Origin: Euphorbia lathyris
Taxonomy: Eukaryota; Streptophyta; Magnoliopsida; Malpighiales; Euphorbiaceae
Length of the DNA stretch: 64,000 nucleotides
Assembly: GCF_963576675.1 (NCBI RefSeq)
Contig: NC_088917.1
Location: forward strand, 76,928,610 to 76,992,609
Reading direction: 5' to 3'
The notes under the pieces were generated by a model. It was not told where the DNA came from. It saw only the letters and a program-made list of their open reading frames with translations, and ran no database searches. The stretch's first letter is position 1; the number at the start of each line of letters is the position of its first letter. A program made the translations under genes and the position numbers. Shown here piece by piece: positions 46,406 to 57,496 of this stretch.

Positions 46406-49066
46406 CTTGCCAAATTAGCTAGAAAGCAATTAGTTGAGGGATTACCCAAATTAAAGTTTGAAAAAGATCAACTGTGTAAAGCTTGTCAGCAAGGCAAACA
46501 AACCAAAAAGTCATTTCATAGCAAAATATTGTCTCAACCAAAAGACCATTGGAATTGCTACACTTGGATCTTTTCGGACCTATCCAGCCACTCAGCTTGG
46601 GAGGTAAGAAATTTTCCTTGGTTATTGTAGATGATTTCTCTCGGTTCACTTGGATCATCTTGCTGAGTAGCAAGGATGAAACTTTTGAGATGTTTACCAC
46701 ACTGATTAAAAAGCTTGAAAATGACAAAGACCTAAGAGTAGCTCACATTAGAAGCGACAATGGTGGAGAATTAAAAAACCAACAGTTTGATGAATTCTGT
46801 GAAACCAGTGGTATTGACCACAATTTCTCCGCTCCTAGAACACCTCAACAAAATCGGGTTGTTGAAAGGAAAAATAGAACTATTGTCGAAATAGCTAGGA
46901 CAATGCTGAGTGAAAATAGGCTTCCAAAGTAGGGGTGAAGCTGTTCACACGGCATGTTACATACTGAATAGGGCTCTAGTTAGACCTATACTTAAGAAAA
47001 CCCCATATGAGCTTTGGAAAGGACGAAAGCCCAACATTGGATACTTTTGTGCCTTTGGGTGTAAATGCTTTATACTAAATACAAAAGACAACCTTGCTAA
47101 ATTTGATGCTAAAGCTGACGAAGCGATCTTTTTGGGGTACTCAACAAACAGTAAAGCATATAGAGTATTTAATAAAAGAACTCAAATTGTAGAAGAGTCT
47201 GTACATGTTGAGTTCGATGAAACTGACCCCACAGGTAAGTCAGCTCAGCTTGAAGAAGATGAACTAAGCTCAGCTTCCGCTGATCAACCAGAAGCCTCTA
47301 TGTCATCTATACAGAAGCTGACCCAAGGTAAGCAAGAAATGGAAATATCATTTGCTGACCAATCTATTCCTGTAGAGATTGTAGAAACACCTCTTCCAAA
47401 CGACTCAACATTGCCCAAGGAAATAAAGATCCCAAGAGGGCATACAGAACAGGCCATTCTTGATGCTGCCAACAACAAGCTGATGACCAGAGATCAGCTT
47501 AGAAAATACCTTAGCAATGTTGTCTTCGTCTCAATGCTTGAGCCAAAGAATTTTGCTGATACTGAGCAAGATGAATATTGGATAAATGATATGCAAGAAG
47601 AACTTGACCAATTCACTAGAAATGAGGTATGGGATCTAGTACCTAGACCTAGGAATCAAAAGCCCATATGAACCAAATGGGTCTTTAGAAATAAACTAGA
47701 TGAGCATGGAAATGTGATTAGAAACAAAGCTCGACTTGTAGCCCAAGGCTATAGTCAGCAAGAAGGTATAGACTATGGAGAAACATTCGCACCTGTTGCT
47801 AGGCTAGAAGCTATACATATATTGTGTGCCTATGCTAGTTTCATGAATTTTAAACTATACCAAATGGACATAAAAAGTGCATTTCTTAATGGTCTTATAA
47901 ACGAAGAGGTATATGTTAATCAACCTCCTGGGTTTGAAGATTCAAAATTTCCAAACCATGTTTATAAACTCAAAAAGGCATTGTACGGTTTAAAGCAAGC
48001 TCCAAGAGCTTGGTATGAGAGGTTGACCAATTTCCTGCTGACCAGGAACTATGTCAGGGGAAAAGCTGACACAACCTTGTTCATTAAGAAAAAGGATAAA
48101 CATACCCTACTTGCACAAATATATGTAGATGATATAATATTTGGTGCTACTGACGAGTCTTTCTGCAAAGAATTTAGCCAACAGATGCAAACTGAGTTTG
48201 AAATGTCGATGATGGGTGAACTCAACTTCTTCCTTGGACTTCAAATCAAGCAAGGTAAGAATGGCATCTTTATAAGTCAGTATAAGTACACCAAGGAAAT
48301 GTTAAAGAAATTCAGCATGGTAGATTGCAAACCAATATCAACCCCCATGGGTACTGATACTGTCCTATGCAAGGATGAGAAGAGTAAGTCAGTTGATAGT
48401 AAACTCTATCGAGGTATGATAGGTTCTTTACTCTATCTCACAGCTAGTAGACCTGATATTCAGTACTCAGTATGCTATTGTGCTAGATATCAAGCTGGCC
48501 CCAGGGAATCTCATCTAACTGTTGTAAAAAGAATTTTTAGATACTTGCAAAGCTCAGTTGATGCAGGTCTATGGTATCCAACTTCAAATGACTTCACACT
48601 CATTAGATATACTGATGCTGACTATGGACGAGATAAGCTAGAACGGAAGAGTACTTCGGGAGGATGTCATTTCCTTGGAAGCTGTCTAGTATCTTGATTC
48701 AGCAAGAAGCAATCATCCGTAGCTCTGTCTACAACTGAAGCTGAGTACGTGGCTGCTGGAAGCTGTGTTGCACAAGTCCTATGGATAAAGCAACAGCTTG
48801 AGGATTACGGAGTCAAAATAAAGACAATAGAGATCAAATGTGACAACAAAAGTGCCATTGATCTATCTAAGAATCCAGTCCAACATAGCAGGATGAAGCA
48901 TGTTAGCATAAGGCATCACTTCATCAGAGACCATGTACTAAAAGATGAGATCAAGCTGACCTATGTGCCAACAAATGATCAGCTTGCAGATATCTTCACT
49001 AAGCCCTTGGCACGAGAAAAATTCAATATACTAAGGGAAACCATTGGTATGTCAAATCCACTCTAA
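46406..49066 (+). pseudogene. Element C pol, right part
   Basis: Resumes KLARKQLVEGLPKLKFEK, shifts frame near 46540, and gives the integrase core (HIRSDNGGELKNQQF, SAPRTPQQNRVVERKNRT). A 5-base loss near 46930 removes part of the YFWGEAVHT motif and shifts the frame. A TGA at 47669-47671 sits at the same codon as in B. Reverse transcriptase is otherwise long and intact ([15 protein letters not shown]). A TGA near 48694 replaces the W of LVSWFSKK, and RNase H ends MSNPL at 49066. Confidence 0.92.
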
Positions 49067-49690
49067 ATAATTCTGTATGATTGAATGTTGAGTGTTTGCT
49101 ATATTGAGTGGAAATTTGAATGAATGTGCAAATGCCATGCTAAGTAAATTAACAATAAATATCTACTCTTTATTAAGCTTAAAAATAGAAAAATAAGCTC
49201 ATGCTGAATTGAGATAAACATTGAATGGGTATACTGAGTAGATACAAATGTTGAGTAAAAATCCTATGTTGAGTAGATTAACATATTGAGTAATCACCCT
49301 ATGCTGAGTTGATGAACATGCTGAGTGATTGACGTAGGTTGAGTTATTCAGAGATAGGAAATTCATGAAAGCCAGGCACTCAACATCGCGAATGTTTCGA
49401 ATTCTAGCAAAATCCCGTAGAAACCCACTCGCGTAAAATAAATGCCTACACGTGTAACTACTGGCACCTTGGAAAGACGCACTTTAATGACATATCCCAT
49501 GCGCCGAAGATGTCATAAATGACAGAATCCTTGTCGGTTGAACGTCCCTAGGCAAAAATGGCTAGTTAATTGAATAGGGCCGCCAAAAAATCTAGTATAA
49601 AAAGTGGAAGGATCCCCACTCACTCCTCTTTACGCCTACGATTTTCTGAAATCAAACTCTTCTCTCCCTAAAACCTCAAAACCTTCAACA
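49067..49690 (+). other. Spacer between pol and ORF3 of element C
   Basis: Matches 34006-34469 of element B in vocabulary (ATGCTGAGT, CCTACACGTGTAA, GACGCAC, CATGCGCCGAAGATGTCAT). The conserved CATGCGCCGAAGATGTCAT block in both copies may be a regulatory or splice signal; that is a guess. Confidence 0.5.
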
Positions 49691-52582
49691 ATGGCTTCCG
49701 GCAAAGACAAAACCCCTAAACTCACAACCCAAACCTCTGGCAAACCCACTCAGACTGACCCCGCGGGTCCTTCGATGCAAATAGAAAGAAAAATGATCAA
49801 AGTACACAAAAAGGTCAACAATCTGGAAGTTCTGAAATGCAGATGGTTCTCTCCAGGATTCGTCACCTCTGAGAAACCATTTTGTGACTGGATCGAGAAG
49901 AATAAGTGGACTGGTCTCTTCTCTCTCTCAGGAACAACCTATCCTAGGTTAGTACGGGAATTCTATTCGAATCTACATGTTGATGAAGATGACTCTGATT
50001 ATTTGGAGACCACAGTTAAAGGTCAGAAAATCATCGTAACCCCTGCTTATCTAGCCACCTTACTAGATTTACCAGACGAAGGAATTGAGTTTAGAACAAC
50101 AAAGGAGAAAGTGCCAAAAGACATGGCTGAGAAGATCAAGGGGTTCTGTAAACCCAAGGATCATAAGGGTGAAGTACCCAGCACCTGTATGGGAAAAGAA
50201 CAGAAGATGGTCCATTACATACTGACCAACTTTATCTTCCCCAAACTCAACTCAGCTTCATCCGCCTCAAACTTCGAGCAGTGCTTCATCTGGCACATGC
50301 TGACCTACACTCCACTCAATCTTCCCGTCTTCTTAGTTGGAGCTCTTCAACGAGGTGGTAAGAAACTCCGCTTGGGCTCTCTAATCACAAAAATTCTCGA
50401 GGACAAGCAGATAGAAACGATAAATGAAACAAGTAGCTTGGGAAGTGAAATCACTACAGTTCTGTTGGATGGATTGTTGTACAATCAACCTTTGAAAGGG
50501 TATGAAGATGTTAGAGATGGTGAAGAAGATGAAGAAGCTGAGCAACTAGAAGTTGAGCTTGAAACTGAGCCAGAAAAAGAAGTGGAGACTCATACTGAGT
50601 CCCCTAAGACAGCTCAGCCCGAGAAGAAGAAGAAGAGGAAGGCTTTTGAAACTTGCACTAAAGATATTCATGCTGTCCCAAAGAAGGTAAGACTCATATC
50701 TCAAGAAAGAGCTAAGGCTGACAAAGCTAAGGAAAAAGCTGAGTCAGCAGAAAAGAGAAAGAGGCCAGAAGGGCCTGAAGATGAAGACGAAGAAACTCCA
50801 GAATCCCCTTTGATGAAAAAGAAGAAGATTAATTCCTTAAAACCAGTTGAAGCTGATCCAATCGATTGGATTGTATCCTCCCAAGGTCATGGAACTGACC
50901 TAGAAAAGGAAACTGAGCAAAGAGCTGAACAAGAGCAGGAAGCTGAGAAAGAAACTGAGCAACAAACTGAGCAGACTAATGTTGAGCAACCTCAGGATGA
51001 GGCTGAGCAGAGAGTTGAAGGAGATGAAAATATTGCTGTTGAGGATCATACTGAGCAACTTGAAAATCTATATGTAGAAGAGGAAATAGTTGATACTGAG
51101 TCCAGTGAAGGTATTCGAGCTGACCCTTCACTACCAAGAGCTGAGACACGGCGAAGACTCAAAAAGAAGGCACAAAAGCAAATTGATCTTATGGACGACT
51201 TTCCTGTTGATGAGATTGAGGATGACCTATCCAACATCCAGTTCAAATACTTCTCGAATGAGACTGAGTCACCACCAGAAAATCCTGTAGAAAAACAAGC
51301 CTCTGTTACTCATGATGAGGAACAAGCCAAAAACCCTGCAGATCCAATCCAAGCTGCTCAAGGTGGCACACTTCCTGTTTCCACTTCACCTATTCAAGCT
51401 GAGCAGATTAACTTGTCTAATCAAACTCCACCTCCAACTCAACATGTTGATGACTCAGCTCATGAAATCAATCAAAGTCCAGGTACCAATCAAGGTACTC
51501 AATCTGGCAGAGAGCTAACTCCTCCACCACCATCAAACTCAATACCAGCCTCTGAGCCTAATGCTGCTCAATTCGCATACTTGAATGCTACTAAGTCAGG
51601 ACACCGTGTCATTGCTTCTGCTCAGTCCTTGCTTCAATATTTAAACACTCCTCAAGCTGATGCACACCAATCCACTCAAGCCGAGTCCTCTCAACTATCA
51701 GGTATTACTCAGCTTCTAAATGAACTCCGGGGCCTTAAGGATCTGGTCAGTATGATTACTATGGTTCAAACTCAGCAACCCAATCAAGGCCAGATAGCCA
51801 AACTGACTGGACTGATGGTGACAATGGCAACCCATATGAATTCGCTTGAAGGTAAAATTCACCAACTGTCAGAAGTCAATCCAGGGTATGCCACTTCCAC
51901 TGAACTTCAAGGATATTTTACCAAGTTAACTGCAGAACTGACCAAATCAAGCGCACCTGGCAATGCTGAGTTTGCCACCTCTACTGAACTTCAAGAATGC
52001 TTTACCAAGCTTCATGCTGAGCTAACCAGTACGCGTGACTTAGTATCCTCCTCTTCTCAGTGTACAATTGACCAGCTGAGTGAAGCAGTAAGCATACTCA
52101 ACATCAACAAGGCGCAGATGGATGTTGATCCAGTTTCCAATAGTGAACTCTTGAGCTTTTCCAAGGCCATTATGAAAGCCATGCGCATCAACAATGCCCA
52201 GCGCATGTTCTATGATTCTTCCTTGCTCAAGCTGTACCATCAATCTTTTGGTCAGATCACCAGCTCGCTCACTTGGCTGAGCAAATCCCATGAATGCCTC
52301 CTTAGCATGATCAGCAGCTCCCTTCGGGTTCCTAGGCATGTCTAGGACGATAGTGTACCAGTAATTGATGGTTTGGGTGAAAGCACTAAGAAGCTTCAGC
52401 GCTACTCCCATTATCTCTCATCTGCAGCTCGAAATGAAACCTTCCTCTATAAACCCGATGATGGCAAAACGGGGGAGACAAGTCAAGGAGGAACTCAGCC
52501 TGCAGGTAATGCTTCAGGGAGTAAAGAGAAAGGCAAAGGAATTGCTCAAGCTGATCACCCGGCTCAGAAAAAGAAGAAGTAG
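49691..52582 (+). CDS. Element C ORF3, near-complete envelope-position protein with one internal TAG
   Basis: From ATG 49691 (MASGKDKTPKLTTQTSG) the frame is open for 884 codons to TAG 52343-52345, then open again for 78 codons (DDSVPVIDGLGESTKKLQ) to TAG at about 52580. An upstream in-frame extension has no better ATG. Residues about 30-240 form a conserved block (LKCRWFSPGF, WTGLFSLSGTTYPRLVREFY, GQKIIVTPAYLATLLDLPDE, ASNFEQCFIWHMLTYTPLNL) resembling the domain called putative plant transposon protein. A long acidic/lysine-rich middle with KKKKRK-type basic clusters and a Q/S/P-rich, heptad-like C-terminus follow. No signal peptide or transmembrane segment is visible. Role unknown; by position it is the Sirevirus envelope-like ORF. 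Confidence 0.8.
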
Positions 52583-53006
52583 AACTAGATGTAGTCTAGT
52601 AAATGTTGTTTGCTTAGAACTTGCATAAAAACATTTATATGTTCTGGTTAGCTTTATCTTTTTGCTTAAATCTATGGCAAGTACAATTTCCTCAAACTGG
52701 TCGATAAAATTAAACAAACAAATTAAGAAGTAAAGAATACTCAGATACATTAACACTTAGGTAATAAAGTGAGTAACAACATACTTGAAAGCTGACTTAA
52801 AATTAAAAGAAAAATCAGATCTTGAAAAATCCAACATTTAAATAAGTCAGCATACACAAGTGTCTTAAAACTAATTCAATTACACATTGGAAGGTTTAGA
52901 ATTAAGTTAAGACAATATGTGCAACCCTTACGGGGAGTCATTTCAAAAATATCAATCATGGGGTAACTTATAACTGAGTTCCATAATTATGTATTTTGCC
53001 AACATC

Positions 53007-53018
53007 AAAATGGGGGAG
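53007..53018 (+). other. Polypurine tract of element C
   Basis: AAAATGGGGGAG lies two bases before the 3' LTR start at 53021, the expected primer site for plus-strand DNA synthesis. Confidence 0.9.
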
Positions 53019-53020
53019 TT

Positions 53021-54432
53021 TGTTGAAATACATTTTCCACAAGATTTTGATTTGACAAAATCATCCATGATTAAGAGGCAATTACATTTAAATGCTTTGA
53101 TTTAATTGTACTAATATCTTTGTTCAATATTAAGTGCAAATATATATATAAAGTAAATACAGGACAAAAGTCAGCACAAGCAAAGCTGAGTAAAACGGAA
53201 CTCAACATGACAGAATGGAAGCTGAGTGGAGTAGAACTCAGAAGCAAAAACGAAGCTAACTAAAATTGAAGATTTCCTCAGAAGCATTTACAAAGAACGG
53301 AGCTGACCAAGAATGAACTCAGGTTAGAAGTTGAACATCCGAAGATAACGAAGAAAGCTGAGTGACAGTCAGGACAGCATGAAGGATCCGTTCACTAAAG
53401 GACAAAGTCTGCCAATCTTCTGCACCAATAATTGGAACCTCGAAGACACACAAAAGACTAATTCCAAGAAACATGGGTCGTTGGATTATTGGTAAAAGAC
53501 AACTGGCACAAAAAGACAAGTCTGGTGCAAGAAGACAAACCTGACGCCTGAAGAAAACAGAGAAAGGGAATGTCGGAACAGTCTGAAGCTGACCAGAAAT
53601 TGTTCCCCAAAAGAGCCGTTTTGGTGTTAACGGTAACAACAATTCAAACGATCCAAATCTGCAGTTTTCCTTCTATAAAAGGACAATGAAGAACCTTGGA
53701 TCTCTACTGAAGCATCAAGAGAAAAATACAAGGAGAGAAAATCTTGAAAGCACTCAAATACAAAAAGATCTTACACCAACTTTTCCATTCTCTGTGTAAA
53801 TGCTAGATTGATTGTTGTGTAATCATCTAAAGTGTTCTTTAGCATAAAAAGAACAAGTTTGTGATCAATAGGAATATTGAGAGTGTTAAGCTGAGTGCTT
53901 GGTTGTAAGCATTCAGTGGTAGAGAAATCTAGGTGCTGGGTTGTAGCACTTAGTAGGAGTTGAGTAGACGAATAGAGGAAGGTACTCTTGCATATTCAAC
54001 TGCCTTGTAATTGGTTTGTGCTCTACCATTAAAGAGCTCAGTATTGGATTCAAAAAACCCGGAGGACTCTGGGGACTGGACGTAGGCAGAGAGGCCGAAC
54101 CAGGATAAGTGATACTGAGTAATCTCTGAACTCTCTCTTATATTGCATGTGCTGTTTGCTATATTTACTCAGCATATATATTGCCTAAGCTGACCTTGAG
54201 TAAATAAGTGGTGTTGAGTTAGAATCTGACCTCCAAGAGTGTCAATTCTCAACTCACAAGAAAACAACTTTAGTCAACATCTGACTAAAGCTGTCTTGAA
54301 ACATATCTCACCAAGCTGACCAAAAGCTGAGTTAATAAACTCTCAAAATAACTTCCAGTCAGCTTAATTAAAACGCGAAAAAGTTATATTAGTTCCTAAC
54401 CCCCCCTTGGAACTAATTACCAGGGACCAACA
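53021..54432 (+). mobile_element. Copia element C, 3' LTR
   Basis: 1,412 bp, TGTTGAAATACATTTTCCAC to CCAGGGACCAACA, same family as the LTRs at 22741 and 26540. It is followed by gtattgacc, mid-integrase sequence of another copia copy, so C had inserted into a related element. The 5-bp partner duplication of gtatt is not found because C's 5' end is deleted. Confidence 0.92.
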
Positions 54433-54940
54433 GTATTGACCACAATTTCTCTGCTCCTAGAACACCTCAACAGAATGGGGTTGTTGAAAGGAAGAACAGA
54501 ACTATTGTCGAAATTGCTAGAACCATGCTGCGTGAAAATAGGCTTGCAAAGTACTTCTGGGGTGAAGCTGTCCACACAGCATGCTACATACTTAATAGGG
54601 CTCTAGTTAGACCTATACTTAAGAAAACCCCATATGAACTTTGGAAAGGACGAAAGCCCAACATTGGCTACTTTCGTGCCTTTGGGTGTAAGTGTTTTAT
54701 ACTCAATACAAAGGATAACCTTGGAAAATTTGATGTTAAAGCTGACGAAGCGATCTTTTTAGGGTACTCAACAAACAGTAAAGCATATAGAGTATATAAT
54801 AAAAGAACTCAGGTTGTAGAAGAGTCTGTACATATTGAGTTCGATGAAGCTGACCCTACAGGAAAGTTAGCTCAGCTCGAAGAAGATGAACCAAGCTCAG
54901 CTTCCGCTGATCATCCAGGAGCCTCTGCATCATCAATACG
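54433..54940 (+). pseudogene. Integrase fragment, probably the right part of element A
   Basis: Reads IDHNFSAPRTPQQNGVVERK, then YFWGEAVHTACYILNRALV, GYFRAFGCKCFILNTKDN and EAIFLGYSTNSKAYRVYNK, the C-terminal part of copia integrase. It stays open to about 54940, where it breaks into minus-strand LINE sequence. Reverse transcriptase, RNase H, ORF3 and the 3' LTR of this copy are missing. Assignment to A is inferred from the nesting order. Confidence 0.8.
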
Positions 54941-57165
54941 GGTAGCCTTGCTAGCCGCACCTTTAACATTCCAAAACAACAAATCCATAGAAAGGAGGAC
55001 AACTAACCGCACCCACAACCCTAAGTCAGGTATTTATTAGGGGCTCCTGAGAGCCTTGCCGAGGTACCCGCAGGCCCTCTCTTATCTGGTAAAACCAAAG
55101 AATTAAGGCCACCTTTTTGCTTCCCTTTTAGCTTTTTCATACTAGTTTTATTCACTCCCATAGTCTTCCCAATACCAGGGTCACCACCCTGATTAGGAAT
55201 ACTAACCTCATTCATCTTTTTCTTCCTTTGATAAGCTAAAGTTTGGGATCCCACCTGAGATTCGCCTTTGGAGACAAAAAGGGAGTTAACAGTTTCAATC
55301 ACCTTAGCTGATGGTTCTATAGATTCTAATCCTGGCATGCTTTGATCAATCTGCTCGTCAACCTGGCCAGAATCTTGCACTTCCTCAATAGTCAGGGCCC
55401 CAAATCTGGAACCTAAAGTGATACCAGTCGCAGCCCTAGAATCCCCATTAACTTTGGGGTTAGGTTTCTCTTTGATACTAGGCTTAACAGTAGGATTTGG
55501 AAGGATAGTCTTTATATTAGGGTTAATATCAGGGGGACGATTTTGAACAACTGAAGGCTGAGTCCTTCGTCTAACAGGCCTTTTCGCGACCATCCAGGGA
55601 CCAAAATTCCCCCCCATCACCTTGGATCCCTTCGGTTCTTCCGATATTACCCTCAGCTTCCTTTTCTACCACCCTCTCCCGCTTAGGGCATCCCTCCCTA
55701 GTATGACCATACATACCACAATCATAACAAATATTATGTAACCCTTCATATTCAATAAGGAACACCTTATTCTGAACACAGAATTTTGATAACAGGGGTT
55801 TTGCAAGATCAACATCAATACAAACCCTTGCAAACTTACCTCTAATAGCTCCAACCGTAGTTTTATCCACATGATGAACCTTCCCAACCAGACTTCCTAT
55901 TTTATTGAGAAAACTTTCACTGTAATACTCTATAGAAAGGCCCGGAAACCTAACCCAAGTCAAAATTCTGTTCACCGAGCAATCATGAGGATTAAAATTT
56001 GGAACCCAATGCGCAAGGCCAGAACATAGTTGAAAATAATATACGGACCCCCATTGATCACAGCATTATAATCTTCAACACGAGTAAATTTAATGACATA
56101 GTAGTCATTCTCTAAGTCAGTAATACTGACTTTACCTTTCTTAGCCCACTGTGCTTGGATCCTGGGGGCGAAGTAGTTAAAGCTAATTCTCTTTCCAAGA
56201 ACAGTAACTATTAAAGAGATCTTCCACTTTTTCCTGAGCTCCCGCTTCTCAACTGAGGAAAGCCTGATCACCGGACAAAGCGGATCGTCATGTTCACCAT
56301 CCTCTTCATCAGAGTCAGAGACCACATCCTCGTAATCCCCTTTCATCAACACCTCCTCCGTACAAGGCTCCTCCTCAACCACCCCCATAACCATATCTTT
56401 CCAAGAAATTTGCCCTAATCCATTCATCACAACCCTAGATTTGGTAGAAACAGAGTTCCCCTGAATCTGAACCTCACACTCATCACCAAACCTATCCGAC
56501 ATCCCTTTAATATCCTGGATATGTCCCAAGGCAGCCTGCACCACTACCGCTGCCCCATTCGGCACAACCCCCACCCTACCCAGCACCCTGCTGGCAGTGC
56601 CAGAACCAGCACCGGCGCACAAAATGGACTGCCCAGCAGCTCCGCCGGCGCTCACTGCGCAGGGTCCAGCAGCTCTGCCGGCAGCACTGCCCGCGCTCGT
56701 CCTGGCCCGCCCAACGCCATCGGCATCAAAATCGGCCTGTCCAGGAGGAGCCTTCCCCCCCCCCCCCCCCGCATCGGACACCAGCCCTGCCCTATTCGCC
56801 CTAGCGCTCCCGCCCTCATGCCCCTCGATCCCTAACCTTGCGCCGCCCAGCCTTGCCCCAGTCGGTCGAGCGATCCCGCCCTCCTGCCCCTCGATCCCTA
56901 CCCTTGCGCCGCCCAACGCCTCCCACAACCCCCTCACCCCCTCACCCCCTCACGCCCCGCCTCCTCCCCTCCCCCTACTTCCCTATCGCCCCAAACCTCC
57001 CGCCCGCCATCCCCTTCCCTGCCGCACTCCTCCACCCGATCCGCCCAACCCGTAGCCGGCACCACCCCATCACCTTTACCTGCCGCCCTCCTTTCCCTAG
57101 ATCTATCCCTAACCCTCTTCACTATAAACCCTATCAGAGAGAAAAGAGAGAGAGATATTGTCTAA
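54941..57165 (-). mobile_element. L1-type LINE with ORF1 and only the start of ORF2
   Basis: On the minus strand, ORF1 begins near 56937 with a G/A-rich N-terminus. It then has the DUF4283 region (EKRELRKKWKISLIVTVLGK, FNYFAPRIQAQWAKKGKVSI, VEDYNAVINGGPY, then after a frameshift near 56000 NRILTWVRFPGLSIEYY). One zinc knuckle follows (CYDCGMYGHTREGC). A second frameshift near 55575 precedes GPWMVAKRPVRRR and a stop at 55021. ORF1 proteins bind LINE RNA. Immediately after, MDLLFWNVKGAASKATR is the start of the ORF2 endonuclease, cut after about 17 codons by the junction at 54941. The 5' end lies near 57165 at a CTCTCTCTCTTTTCTC stretch. Confidence 0.85.
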
Positions 57166-57496
57166 TTTAGTATTTCTTTTAAAACTACTATCATGAATCT
57201 CTCTAATGTCCCACTATCTGCTTCTTTTGATTTTGATGTTTCTGAACCTTACACAAAAATCGCAACAAATCTAAAATTTCAAAAATACATCAGAAATAAC
57301 ATTATCACTTACATTCTTTCTAACCTTGTCCATTGAAATCGCACCAAGAAATCACACTCAGAAATCCACAGAGAATTCGCCCACACAGATCGCAATATGT
57401 CCTCCTAGTGAATTGGAATATTTGGTTAAGTCCTAATCTATATACTACGGGTTTTTTTTTGGGAAATCTGATTTGAAAGTGTCTAATTTGGTAAGA
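57166..57496. other. Spacer between the LINE and the third LRR copy
   Basis: AT-rich sequence with no coding content recognised; a short T-run at about 57452-57461. Confidence 0.4.

Noticed and set aside
56521..57170. Long proline-rich plus-strand frames
   Set aside because: They are antisense to the GC-rich start of the LINE ORF1 and its leader.
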